Shown here: positions 34,618 to 46,180 of the stretch, in pieces | Layout: each line of letters starts with the position of its first letter | Numbering within the stretch: position 1 is the stretch's first letter | Assembly (NCBI GenBank): GCA_016165875.1 | Contig: JABBOT010000080.1 | Span: forward strand, 15,470,064 to 15,534,063 | Length of the DNA stretch: 64,000 nt | Reading direction: 5' to 3' | Source: Acanthopleura granulata | Taxonomy: Eukaryota; Mollusca; Polyplacophora; Chitonida; Chitonidae | The notes under the pieces: generated by a model | Told to the model about the DNA's origin: nothing | The model's database searches: none | The model's input: the letters and a program-made list of their open reading frames with translations, nothing else | Translations under genes and position numbers: made by a program

Positions 34618-34985
34618 TACAATCTGATGTCACTGAATACACACGCTGAACTGCCATTAACTCAATACAGCTATCCAAACCTAACACGGATTCTACATCC
34701 ACAATGAAAAATGTTAACACATAAAACTGTCCTTTACGGGCCACAGTAAGTTTGGCCTTACCAAGTAGTTTGATACTGTGTCCTGGATAGGAGACAAATT
34801 TTGTCTGGGCCTTTTCCATACACTGACTATTAAGATCATTATACAGTGTTCTTGACATCACATTACACTGTATCTAACTTTAATTTCATTGCCTTTGCTT
34901 CTGCCTTCAAATGCACATAACACTGATCAGTTTTCTTGTCCTGTTTGTTAATTGCATTAATAAAGAATTGATCCTCACAGTCGGA
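34559..34985 (-). pseudogene. Ty3/gypsy protease remnant
   Basis: DQFFINAINKQDKKTDQCYV and AMKLKLDT lead into the expected aspartic-protease active site, but the DTG triad is lost: the sequence reads DTV followed by a stop. Downstream the frame 34559-34861 continues with KLLGKAKLTVARKGQFYVL and FFIVDVESVLGLDSCIEL, the usual C-terminal half. The domain would have processed the gag-pol polyprotein. Confidence 0.8.
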
Positions 34986-34991
34986 ATCAGT

Positions 34992-35510
34992 TTATTCTTG
35001 CTGTCCAACACTATACACTGCTGCTATCTGTCTGTGTCGTTGTTGTTGTTGCTTCGGTGGCTCTGTTTTACAGACAATTGAGAAATGGTCACCTTTTCCA
35101 CATTTATGGCAAGTGTTACTGGGCATCTCTTGGCTGTTTACATGAAGGGCGATCCTTAGAATCAGTCCGGTTTCCAACTTTTCGGCTGTACTGTTCATCA
35201 TTTCTCGTAGGTTTGTTGACACCACGTACTTGACGCTGTTGTAGGCCAATCGAATCTACAGACGCTTCGTCAGCCAGCTCTTTGGCTTGGGCTTCCGCGG
35301 TTGCCGAAGCTCTGCAAATGTCCAGTGCTTTTTGTAATGACAGTTCACTTTCTCTGAGAAGACAAACTGTATCTCTGAAGTGTTTTGAAGTACTGCCGGG
35401 TGATTTTGCAGGTATAAACAATGGAAAATAATGGTTGATAAAAGTGCATCTCTTGTGGCTACAATTAAACAGAGCAAAATATTATCCAGTGAGTCAGTGC
35501 CCCGATCCAC
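34992..35510 (-). pseudogene. Ty3/gypsy gag remnant with CCHC knuckle
   Basis: The frame at 35116-35421 carries FRDTVCLLRESELSLQKALD, typical of the C-terminal half of gypsy gag. A shift then leads to CHKCGKGDHFSIVC, a C-x2-C-x4-H-x4-C zinc knuckle followed by a glutamine run. The N-terminal part of gag is missing or unrecognisable, and two frameshifts separate the pieces. Confidence 0.85.
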
Positions 35511-36689
35511 CCTGTGTCTATGGCGATAGGAGCTAGTACCTGCATCCCAACTGATTTATTTTGAGAAAATGGTGGTTAACTCCTAATGATAAATGGATAT
35601 ATTGTAGGCCAGGGGTCTAGTTATTTGACAATATGTGTCATTTGGGCCAATAAAAGGCGTTAACCTCAACCAGATAAGTAAATAGACTAATATTCTACTT
35701 ACCAAGGTCCTGCCTAAAAGCCGCCTGTCCACATGTCCTAACACAATCAACTAGTAAAAGCTATCACGTTCGTTGATATAATCTTCTGAATAACTCAAAA
35801 TCGGCGAAGTTTAAATTTCCCGCGGGAAAACGGGAATTCGAAGGAAACTATATCAGTTAATGCAGTTAAGTCGGTACAAATCGTTAACCGATGATACAAG
35901 CAGATGTCTTTCGGGCATCCTCGGCCTCTTGGACAACCTGTATGGTAAGTGGCACTAGGCTATTCCCCACAGTGTTGCAGGCACTATATCGCGGCCACTC
36001 TCAAGTCACATAACACACCGGTAATGGCAAGAAGATTTAAAACCAAATTGCTCTCTAAATGCGTCTGTTCAATGGAACACTACTCACTGTACTTAACGAC
36101 GTCAGCGGTGCATTAACTCTGCCCCCAGCGGATAAGGCCCGCGATTCGCCCTGTGCCTGTCCCTCTACCCCTCGATCAAATGACGACAGAAAACAATGCC
36201 GTGTATAATAACATTTGTAAAGCAACGCTAAAGTGCACACGACGACATAACGTACAGAGAAATGCACTGAAATACTGTAGCACGATGTACACCAAAATGT
36301 ATCACATCTACAACAAAACGCAAGATATTTTATAGTATAAGCATTTATGATAAAATAAAATGCCTATAAAATAATTACATTATGACGCAAAATGACCATC
36401 TGTCAAGATTCATACGATTAAAAACGAAATGTGGAGACTAAATTGAAAATTACGTGTGCCGTCTGTGTGCATTGAAAGTTGCTAACGCTAGTAGCGCCAC
36501 CTGACGTTAGGGGGAGGGAACCAGCCAGACTGTGTCCCCTCAGATTCGGTCTCGCTACAGCAAAGTCAAAGCCAGAATGAACTTGCAACCGTAGGTCAAG
36601 TTTATTCGTGAGGATTTGCAGAGACCAAAAAACTTATTGTCCGTCATGTTTAATTGCACTCACCTCTCCACTGCCACAAAAGCTTTCTC
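35511..36689. other. No gene recognised
   Basis: Probable flank of the gypsy element. I looked here for a second copy of sequence near 32320-32570, which would mark LTRs, and saw none. Short frames at 36055-36335 on both strands carry no motif. Confidence 0.4.
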
Positions 36690-36995
36690 AAGTCTAAATC
36701 AACGCACACGATCTTGGAGATGACTCGTTACACACCACAATTAATTTCCCATTTACTTGCATTTACTTTTTCGCAAAATTAACAAACAGCTGACAGGGGT
36801 CAAACTCACCCAGTCAGAGGTCGGTGAACATTGAATTATCACTGCTTTAGCTCAGTGTGCATCCACCTCCATTTCCTGAAAAACACACACATTTATACCT
36901 GGAATGAAAACTTTAAAGCCTACCCAGCGAAACGATACTACCCAAAGGGCAGAAACAATGCAAAAGGGCAGTCCAGAGGAGCAACAGAAAATATT
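36690..36995 (+). repeat. Dispersed repeat, inverted partner of 1870-2240
   Basis: Same element as at 1870-2240, on the opposite strand. The words AATTAATTTCCCATTT, AACAAACAGCTGACAGGGGT, GTGTGCATCCACC, TTTATACCTGGAATGAAA, GATACTACCCA and GGGCAGTCCAGAG occur in the same order. Confidence 0.7.
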
Positions 36996-39230
36996 TCTAA
37001 AAATACCACCGAGATACATTCGTCCTTCCCGATCCGGAATCATTCACTGTGGAGTGTAACCAGATTGCTCCTCCAGGATTTTAGACACGTTAAAATTTGG
37101 TTTATGTAAAACGTTCCATATTTCTTTCCAAAACCAACATAAATTGAAGAAATATAGCCAGAAATTGAGTTTTTATTCACTCGATGGAACAAATGCCGGT
37201 CTATCCAGGCGAATTCTATTAGCCTAACCCCTGTCAGACATTACGTAGGATCACAGCTTGCAATATGGACCAATACAACTGATTACGGTTTGCCATATGC
37301 AACACCTACCTGGTTTCAGACAATCACGGTTTGAGACATACGAACCCATAACATGGTAACGTGTTAGCCATTTGGTAACTTCCACTCTCCGAACAGAGGT
37401 AGACTGATCGACATCAGCCCTGCATTCTGAGACTCTCAGGTCACTTTTTATTTCTGGCCAGCGGTAAACTGACCTTTACTCTGATCGCTACCACTAAATA
37501 GCTTATTCTCCAGCCCCATGCTACCACCAGAAATCCTGTAAGTTATGTTTGGCCATACAGGTTTTAACCCCAGTGAGTTCATGTTGGCTTAAATGACACT
37601 GGGAAAATTTCTAAATATTTATTCTCATAATCCTGTGTACTGTTTTCAATATTTGATTGATTTGGGTTTAGTGTCGTATTTTATCGAGAGACTAGTAAGC
37701 ATTTACACACAAGCTAAAATTAACTGATCTCATGTTGAGAATGAAATCTAAGCAATTATGGCCTACCTGCATGGCCGATATTCCCAAAACCGCGCCGCAC
37801 GTCGCGCTACGTTTTGTCCCGATCAGAACACCCATTGTTTAGAGCCCATGGAATATTTCTGTACAAACTTCAGTAATTTTATATAGAGATAGTCTCTATT
37901 TAGAAATCCCTCCACGGCTCTCAGTGGCAGTGGCATGTAAGTCTTTCAATGTATAACTGATTTTATCGTGTTAATTGTTTAACATATGTGAACTGCAAAG
38001 AAATTTTCTTCTTATTGCTCATGATCAACAAATCTGATATTTGCGAGAGTGAAAACGCAAATTGGTCTGAGATATAAATACATAAAAAATAAGGCCTTTT
38101 GGCATTTGGCTATAGGACCTCCGCAAATCATAAAACACCAGAAATGTTGCGACAAAGGCTTATACTTGATGTCGGATAAACATTAACCTATTTCCCAGAT
38201 TCAGTATGTATACATGGGATGTAGGTCAGTCTCATCAGATCACACCTGAATAGTTAATGGTATGTATATCAAGTAAATATATCCTGGTTTGAAGTGATGG
38301 TTTGAAGTGAGAACTGATAAGCGAGAAGAGAGAGGTGAGAAGCGAGAAGTCACAGATTACCACGTGCATCTGCATGACAGAAAATCAGATATCTGGCACG
38401 TTATCTGTGCTCCCGCTGATTACTTCTGTGGTCCATTGGTGTTTTTGTGTTCGTTGTTTGGTTACTGTTTATTATTCCATTTGCCTTATAGTTATTTGCT
38501 CGGTGTGTATTGTTGTTTTTGAGGTGTGGTTGCTATTAGTGAGAAGGGCTGTTGTTTATTATTTCAATTGTGGATGTGGATTATTTTGGTCCTTGTTTAC
38601 TTTTTCTTCTGTTGTGAATATAGCTTGTGTCGTTTCCGGTTATTTATCAAGAAGACTTTAGCTTTAACATTCGCGAGTCGTATTTGACATACAAACCTTG
38701 TAACATGAATCCTAGGATTTAAACTCTGTAGGTCTTTGGGAACATTTTCAGCACCGGGCTAAAAATTTACCCCGGCCTAAACTATATACTATATAAATCC
38801 TCAAATGTGACGACAAAGATCTATTTCCAGTTCTCGCTATACTGAGCTCTGACCGCGATTTCATGCCGCCAACAGTTTAATTGTGTTGTGAATGTTTCAA
38901 ATGTACAACAAACAGAACAACGACTGCACTGACTGATTTACAGCTTGTATTAAACACAAACAGCATTGATACATATTCGATTTTTGTCTCCTGACAGGCA
39001 CGGCTACGACATTGTGGTTGGGTAGATCCATAGCTAACGTATTTGTACTTATCCCTCGCGTCATCGCCTGTTACCTTTTCTGTTCGCATTTTGTGTACTC
39101 TTAAAAATTTACTGGTATGGTAATTTAGGACTGTTTTTTTTTTCAACCAAAGTTCTTGATGGCCCATCTGCAGAGATGTAGATATCACGCGTTTTTCTGT
39201 CTCGAGACAATCACCTGAAAATCTGGAATA

Positions 39231-39315
39231 GAAAAACAGCAAGACCAGAAAAACAACAAGACCAGAAAAACAACAAGACCAGGAAAGCAACAAGACCAGA
39301 AAAACGACAAGAGCA
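39231..39315 (+). repeat. 17-bp tandem repeat, five copies
   Basis: The unit GAAAAACAACAAGACCA is repeated five times at exact 17-bp spacing. The hydrophobic minus-strand frame over it (38877-39374) is produced by the repeat. It lies at the left edge of block C of unit 1; the related position of unit 6 (about 55750) has only a degenerate A-rich trace. Confidence 0.9.
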
Positions 39316-40847
39316 GGTTTAACTGCTACCAGCCGTAAATTCAGCAGCATTTCTCCTCTCGTATGAAGGAGCAAAGGTCTCAGATTACACCTTGTACCGG
39401 ATTTTCAAAGCGAAAACGTCATTTTACGGTCTTGTATAACACTGGGTGAAACCAGGATGATTGAATCTACTACGACAAAAAACAAGGTTTAGAAAAACGT
39501 TGGCAGTTGGTGTTTCATAAAGGCTGACACTGTAAATTCGATTGCTCTGTATTGGTTTGGATCGAGGAGCTGCTGGAGGATCTCTGTGGGGATTTCCAGA
39601 AGAATATTACAAGAAGAAGATGAATAATAAAGCTGGAATATTTCGTATGAGTTGGGTTATCTGGCCCTTTATCCCCGAGGACCGGCACTTGTTAAGTTTG
39701 GCTCTGAGGAAAACACGCCCTACGAATATTAAATCATGATTTCTTAGATTGACTGCTCTCTATGGAATGCTTAACCTACCGCAATGGCCTGTAACAGCCA
39801 TGCGCACTCCAGCTTGTCCCTGGAAGATGCTCTCAGAATATCAGACTTTATATTGTGACCTCTGTGTCCGGAAGCATGTGTGGTTAGTCTAACTTGTAGG
39901 CGGGGCTTTAGCAATGTGTATCATGCCTCCCCAGAACGCTGTTCATATACCTAAGAAATGATATTACGCGCGTGCACTGTAGCACTTAAGACAAAATGTT
40001 TGTTACAGTGTAAACCAATAGTAAATCATGCGGTTTTGATAAGCGGGAGATATTCACATCCGTTGATTATCTTCGGGATGCGGAGATGATATTCTTGGCA
40101 CATGCAGAACACAGACTAATAAATTCACTGATAAAAACAGTTGTTTACAAAAAAAAAATAATAAATAAATAAAAATAAATAAAAATAGATAATGCGATTC
40201 AAAAGCATTGTAATATTTTCACTTCTACTGTTCGGTAGTCATTTTTAAGATTCGCGCACTCGTTGCCTCCCGATTGCCTCGACAAGGCTTCCAAGCTTTG
40301 ACACGCCTGTACTCGAACTCGGAGGGGAAGGGCCTGTGAACATATTTATTCTGAGGATTGGTTTGTGCGGTTCAGACCATTCTACGCAGAAAACACACTG
40401 AATCAATTTTATCTAAACCACGATTCCCAAGTCATATTTAATGAAGACGACAAACAAGACATAAGAATTGGCAATAAAAAGCCTCCGGTCGGGTGATTAG
40501 CCAAATGGACGGGTAAACAAAAAAAAACCGACCTTGTTAAACGGAATCAACTCTATGCAGATTTGAATAATTCTGTTGTCACAGCATCAAAGAGAATCAT
40601 CATGATCAAAGGAAATTAATCTTTAACCACTAACCTGTAATGAAGGAATAAAACTATCTTTTACGCAGACAGGTCTATACAATGGGGCATATCAAAGTTA
40701 AAATGGCGACTGAAAAATATACTCTCTACCTATCGCTAAAATTGAGACTGTACTGAATTTCGGATCATATGATCGATGGGTTGATTATCACTGATTGATT
40801 GTACATTGATACAGACGTTTATATTGGGACAGACCTCTGCTGTTTGG

Positions 40848-41070
40848 TCAGATGCTTCTCACCGATGCAATCGTTGTGAGTTCAAGGCCAGCTGAACTCG
40901 TGCTCCCGCCCTTTTCCTGTCGTACGTGGGAAGGTCCGCCAGAAGCTTGCAGATCGCCGTGGGTTTCCCTCGGGCTCCGCCCATTTCCCCCCACGATAAT
41001 ACTGGCCGCCGTCGTACAAGTAAAATATTTTTAGTTCGGAATAAAAACACCAATCAAGTCAAATCAAACC
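40848..41070 (+). repeat. SINE family A in array unit 1, with target duplication
   Basis: GCAATCGTTGTGAGTTCAAG, CGTACGTGGGAAGGTCCGCC, GTGGGTTTCCCTCGGGCTC, GGCCGCCGTCGTACAAGTAA and a CAATCAAGTC-type tail are in order. It is flanked by GCTGTTTGG (40839-40847) and CTGTTGTTTGG (41074-41084), the likely target-site duplication. Array unit 3 has the same insertion. Confidence 0.92.
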
Positions 41071-41770
41071 ACGCTGTTGTTTGGGTATTTGCTGAACCCC
41101 TGAGCTATCTAGTCGTATAACTGCTTCTCCGTGTGGACTAAACAAATAATGTACTCAGAAACATGGAAGGAGATCATCCAATGTAATCGAGTGACATAAT
41201 TGCACGATCATATGCAGAGTAGCATTATAGTTTCATTCAGGTGAATCATACAGGCTTCCATTACTGTTTCATCATCGGGCACTTTGCATGACTATGCGAT
41301 GGGCGTGATGTAATAACGCTTCTAGCGAAGCCAGTCCGTTTATTTAATCAAACCAAGATGTGTGTAAGGGGACACCAAAGATTTTGCACGCTGAAGAAGG
41401 TAAAACGCAATACATGTATATCAGGCTAGAAATAACAATATATACTACGGCGTCAGAAAGGTGGAGTAGTTGTTTGTCTATCTCATGGATTACCTGGTCA
41501 AAACAGGCATTTGACGAGACATGCCCGTTTTCAGTTTTAATAATTAATAATTCTTTTCGTGCAAGACTGAATAATAATAAAGGAAATGCATTTAAGGATG
41601 GAATTTCTACCAAAGATAAACCAATTAAGCCTGTCTGGGAGACTTCATTTGTCTATGAAGTGTAGGTAAGTCTCATCAGATCACTTGTGAATATTTAATG
41701 ACAGGTATATAAAGGACTCCTTGGTCGGGGCGGAGATCGTTTGACGTGAGAACTCACAGAACTACACGTA

Positions 41771-42933
41771 AGGGAGACCGGGGCTAGTTGATACATGGGG
41801 TAAGTTGTTGCAACCCCTTTAGAGAAAATAATAATCATCAGTTTTAGCTGTTTTGCACTGCAGTGGGACACACCACGTGGATGAAGAATGAGGAAATCCC
41901 CAGTGGAGTTGGAGTTGTAGACCTAAAAACTTATATTTTGACACTTTTAACATCGTACTTACAAAAATTTAATCTACAAGTAAAACTCTTTGAAACACTC
42001 CCAAATACATGATGCTTGAAAAATTATGATGTTGTGACTAGGTCTGTGTCCATATTTTAGACGCACAGTTATGTGTTTGACTGACCTGTTTATTGGTTAA
42101 AGTCATGACGCACGTTCGTAGCTAGTTGTTACATACTGTAACAACATACCTCGCATGATTTGTAATGCACGGTCTAACAAGTTGCCCCGCATGTTTATAC
42201 ACTTGATACATATCATTAAATTATGAGCTTTAATTCACTTTAACAAATCATAAAACCCCCGACTATAGATATCTGACTGTTGAAAAAAGCATCTAACGCC
42301 AGAAAAGAATACCTCTATTTTGGCATTTGCACAGACACTGTCTGTATTCATAGTTAGGCCTATAGCCTATCCTTGCAGACGATAACCGGCTCTGTTTTAT
42401 ATTCCATTGTCAGCAAATTTTTATTCATAACACATTTGAGGTCCTCAACGAAACGGTGGAGTAAAACAAATATTAAACTTAAAAAAAGTATCATATTTAT
42501 GAAGCGCGATATTGGTACATTTTTTTCTTAAATTGAAATTCCATAAATAGCAAAAATCTTCTATTAGGGATTATATAGTAGTTACATTTGTGTATTCTTA
42601 CACACACTTTTAGTTGAAAAATGTTTATGCGACTACTTGTTAGCTTGATATTTTGAACACGAACTAGCTTCGCTGATTCAGAATAAACATAGGAGCGTAA
42701 CAACTTACCCCGGCGGCCGGGTATAACAACTTACCCCTCATACAGGGTAAATTGTTACAGAATTTTTATGTTTTTAAACAGGATTCACATTCAAAGTATA
42801 CTGATCACGAGACAAGAAATCCTGTTTGAAGTAAGGAGACGGTGCTATATATTAACAGATATATTAATACCGCTGTGATATCTCAAAGACTTCGGCGCAC
42901 GAAGTGAGATTTTCCAAAAGGTAAGGCGTCCCT
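41771..42933 (+). mobile_element. Non-autonomous mariner-like (TA-target) DNA element
   Basis: Comparison with array unit 4, which has the empty site CACGTACATC near 48820, places an insertion between TA at 41769-41770 and TA at 42934-42935. The left end reads AGGGAGACCGGGG and the right end, inverted, reads AGGGACGCCTTAC, sharing AGGGA. A TA duplication is the mark of the Tc1/mariner superfamily. Near both ends lies the inverted word GGGGTAAGTTGTT (41798; inverted at about 42698 and 42722). No transposase frame is present, so it must have been moved by enzymes made elsewhere. Confidence 0.7.
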
Positions 42934-44567
42934 TACATCCGCTAATAGGCAAATCACAATTATCTTTAGTCCTTCTCACTTCAGTAGCCCGTTGCAGTTT
43001 TTTGTACGTGCTTATTGTTTCGTTGGCGTTGGTGTTTGCTTTCCTCTCTGGCATATCTTATGATGTTGCCCATTACATACATCCTCGAGGGGATAAACTC
43101 TTGTGAACGTTACTAAATATTGGGAAATAGTGAAATGTAGTTTCAGTCTATTTGCATGCGAATATTTTGCAATAATGCTTGGACTTTCCGTTGATTGGGA
43201 TTGTCATTACCTCAATCACCACCACCAATCAGAACCCGATGTTAAGCCGGGATCGGTGTGATGGTATAGCCCGAGAATAGGTGCACTATATTCCTTTTGT
43301 TGACATGTACTGCAATATTACCTTAGGCGTGCATATAACAAAACAATCATCAGAGGGATTACTCCGTCAAAGGGTGGTTTTTGCATGGACAGAATTCATT
43401 GGCTACCTGACGTCTGCTGCAGTATTGTCTTAGGTTTGCATATAGCAAAACAATCATCTGAGACCTCCACCATACAACACCAGCTTGTGGCACTTCTACA
43501 CCGACAACACAATACAGGAACACAAGATGAACATTACAAGAAGAAGATGATGAATAATAAAGCCACAATACTTCATATGAAGTGTGTTATCTGGACATCT
43601 GTCCCTGAGAACGGGTATTTGTTAAGTATGGCTCTGAGGAAAACACGCCTTACGAATATTAAATCATTATTTCTAGGGATTGCTCTCTATGAAATGCTTA
43701 CCGGTAAGAGCCTCTAACGGACATCCTCATTCCCGTCTGTCCCTGGCAGCCTAAGACACTTAACGACCTCAGGGTCGTAAGCACGGTCATTTATGGTAGC
43801 TGTAGTTATGATGGGCAGGGTATTACCAACATGTATTCTTACTATAACACTCCGTATATATGCATAAAAAATCGAATTGCAATCATATGTGTAATAAAAG
43901 CAGAGGCAACAGCAGAAGGCTGTTACCATGGGCTAACTCTTAACAATATTGTTTCCAATGAACAGAAAACATTTACAATTTGAGTCGTGTACGGTGAATA
44001 AATTCTGAGACTTAGGCCTGTAAACTGATGGAGAAAACCGGTTATGTACAAATTACTGAATGCCATTCAAATTTATAGTATTTTCAGGTTTAAGATGGTA
44101 AAATTCGGGTCCACGTTTGGTATGAAGTGTCCTGACAAGGCTTCCAAGCCATGATCAGTCTTTGTCTGAACACAGATGGGAAGCGTCTGTGCATACATTT
44201 ATTTTGAGTATTGGTATGTGTGATTTGGACCGCTCTACGCAGGCTACACACTTCATGGGTTTTATTCAAACCAGTATTCCCAAGTGTAACGACTCCCTGT
44301 CTTTAAAGTAATGTATTATACTTTTTTTACTTTGCTTTTTGCTCTAACCGGGTCTGTGTCTGACCTACATTTTTTCCTCTATGTACGTTATAGCCCGCAC
44401 TGGAATTCCGTCCCGTGTTCTCGAGGCTTCTATGTGTCGAAGTTTCCTGTCATTGTACATAAAGCGTACATTCTGGAGAGATGTGCTCACATTGTAAACA
44501 TGCATACGAACAAACTATCCAGAAGTTTCTTTACGTCAATCTATAAATAAGAGGTACGAAGTTGTTA

Positions 44568-44712
44568 AGCTCGCAGTCATTTTACTTATGTCCGCTTGAG
44601 AGCAGTCTTTTACTCATGTCCATTTTGAGAACAGTCTTCTACTAAAGTTCATTTGAGAGCAGTCTTTCACTCAAGCTCATTTAAGAGTAATCATATTTAG
44701 TCTAGTCCACTT
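44568..44712 (+). repeat. Minisatellite, 28-29 bp unit, four to five copies
   Basis: Units GAGAGCAGTCTTTTACTCAT then GTCCATTT start near 44598, 44627, 44655 and 44683, with a partial unit before them. It lies inside the non-homologous stretch of array unit 2. Confidence 0.8.
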
Positions 44713-46180
44713 AGAAGAATTTTATGGATTTGGAGATAACGGCTTTCATGCCATGCGACAGTCATCATTTTATGTCCCTTTTTTTCCTGTACCTAGCACT
44801 TTGTGAGCTTGTCTTTCGCCACTTGCTGTTTAGTTTGAGACGTTCTTTTGGAGCTTGTATCGTTCATTGTCTCAATGCGATTACGTACATTTCATCCCAG
44901 TTTACCCTGAAAGTGACTTTGTGTATATTTCCCCGGAATGAAACATACATGGCCAGCTCGGCATTACGGGCGCAATTGTCCACCCGCCCGCCCAGGAAAG
45001 CCGCACCTTGCAGATATATACCATAGTCAGCGTTCCTTGCCCTCTGCTGTTCGTCACTACAGGAGTGTCATCCCTGGATTTGTAGGATTGTAGATTCTAT
45101 CATTACGGGGACTGACTTGCTTTTGGAGGCCGGAACATTTCATCCGGATTTGGACGCTGTCATATATATGTATAGTTTTGTAATTATCTGTATTGATTTG
45201 TATATTATTGTCAGCTGTACTGTTTATCTGTTTGGCTCAGATATATGTATTGAACTTACGGCGAACCTACGGACGGCGTTAAATCCTAAACGCAACTTGC
45301 TAAACCGAATGAACTGAATGGATAGGAGAGATTCTGTTGCCTCACGATCACAATCGAATTGGCATGAATTGAAGCAATGTGTTTGCATGATACAAGGGGC
45401 AGTAATCTTAAACAACTGACCTAGAATTGCGGAATGAAGCTTATTATTCAGAAAAAAAAACAGGTCGTATTATACAAAAGGGCAGTTTTTGTTTTAAATT
45501 TTATTAGTTTCGAGGCAACGAATTTTAAGGTAGACCATAACACACTTTCAGTCGCGAATAATAAATACCTCCATGTAAAAGGGAACGTCAGTAATTTTGA
45601 TGGATCAGAACGCAGGATTATGTAAAGCCCGATTAGAGGATATGACACGAATCGGGCCCTTTATAAATCCTGGCCACTCTGCCTTTTGAATATACACAAC
45701 GTTACTCACATATGGATGCGAATTGAGCTCGATTACGGATGATTGGCTGCTGTCCTTTGTTTTGTCAGTGCACAAACAACAACCGGTAGGATGCCAGAGT
45801 GTGCAGATTTTGGTAGCACAAACAACACGTAGAATACAGACGATAAGTAGCCCGTTTTGACATTTCACCACTTGAGAGTGAAAGGCCCGATTCATGTCAA
45901 TCAGTCAGCAGCGTCGGTAAAGTGTCGGCGTCTTCTGACAGTTATATGAGCTTACGGCGATGAAGCAGATGTTTCTTGGAGAACGTCTAAACAATTATCG
46001 GATGGTGTTTTTTAAATCTTGAAACCGTACTCTTTTCACTACAATTTACGTTATACTTCCCCAGTCTTCTCCTTTTGGCCTTTCGCTACGGTTTATGGAC
46101 TGAGAATTGAATGATCGTAGATTGATAGAGACGTTTACACTCAGACAGACCTCTGTTGTTTGAGTATTTGCTGAAGCCCG

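Larger units (their letters stand above)
32691..35510 (-). mobile_element. Decayed Ty3/gypsy LTR retrotransposon
   Basis: On the minus strand, from 35510 down to 32691, remnants of gag with a CCHC knuckle, aspartic protease, reverse transcriptase, RNase H, the integrase zinc-binding domain and the integrase core appear in the Ty3/gypsy order. The sequence type is close to the elements often annotated K02A2.6-like in invertebrates. All domains are split by stops and frameshifts. No LTR pair, primer-binding site or target-site duplication could be identified, so the limits are those of the coding remnants. Not autonomous. Confidence 0.9.
37720..41637 (+). repeat. Array unit 1
   Basis: Order: H (37720-38180), A (38180-38330), a private stretch (38330-39310), C (39316-39780), partial G, D (40075-40600), SINE insertion (40848-41070), E (41340-41637). 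Block B is absent. Block E joins block A of unit 2 directly, so H was lost at that junction. Traces of the unit may reach back to 37.4 kb. Confidence 0.7.
41638..46180 (+). repeat. Array unit 2, with two foreign stretches and a mariner-like insert
   Basis: Block A (41638-41770) is cut by a 1163-bp insertion, then B (42936-43260), C (43261-43700), G (43790-44120), the first part of D (44130-44290), a non-homologous stretch (44290-45260), the second part of D (45265-45475), another non-homologous stretch (45480-46085), and the segment that normally precedes the SINE site (46090-46180). The unit stops there and a new D-type block begins, so block E is missing. Confidence 0.7.

Noticed and set aside
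38877..39374. 165-codon minus-strand frame with a hydrophobic block
   Set aside because: The hydrophobic block is the translation of the 17-bp tandem repeat, and the rest shows no family resemblance.
43225..43265. Possible 5S-rRNA-like or structured RNA word in block B (CCCGA-TGTTAAG-TCGGG stem)
   Set aside because: The resemblance to 5S is limited to short words, and the stem is broken by a substitution in unit 6. No RNA gene is supported.
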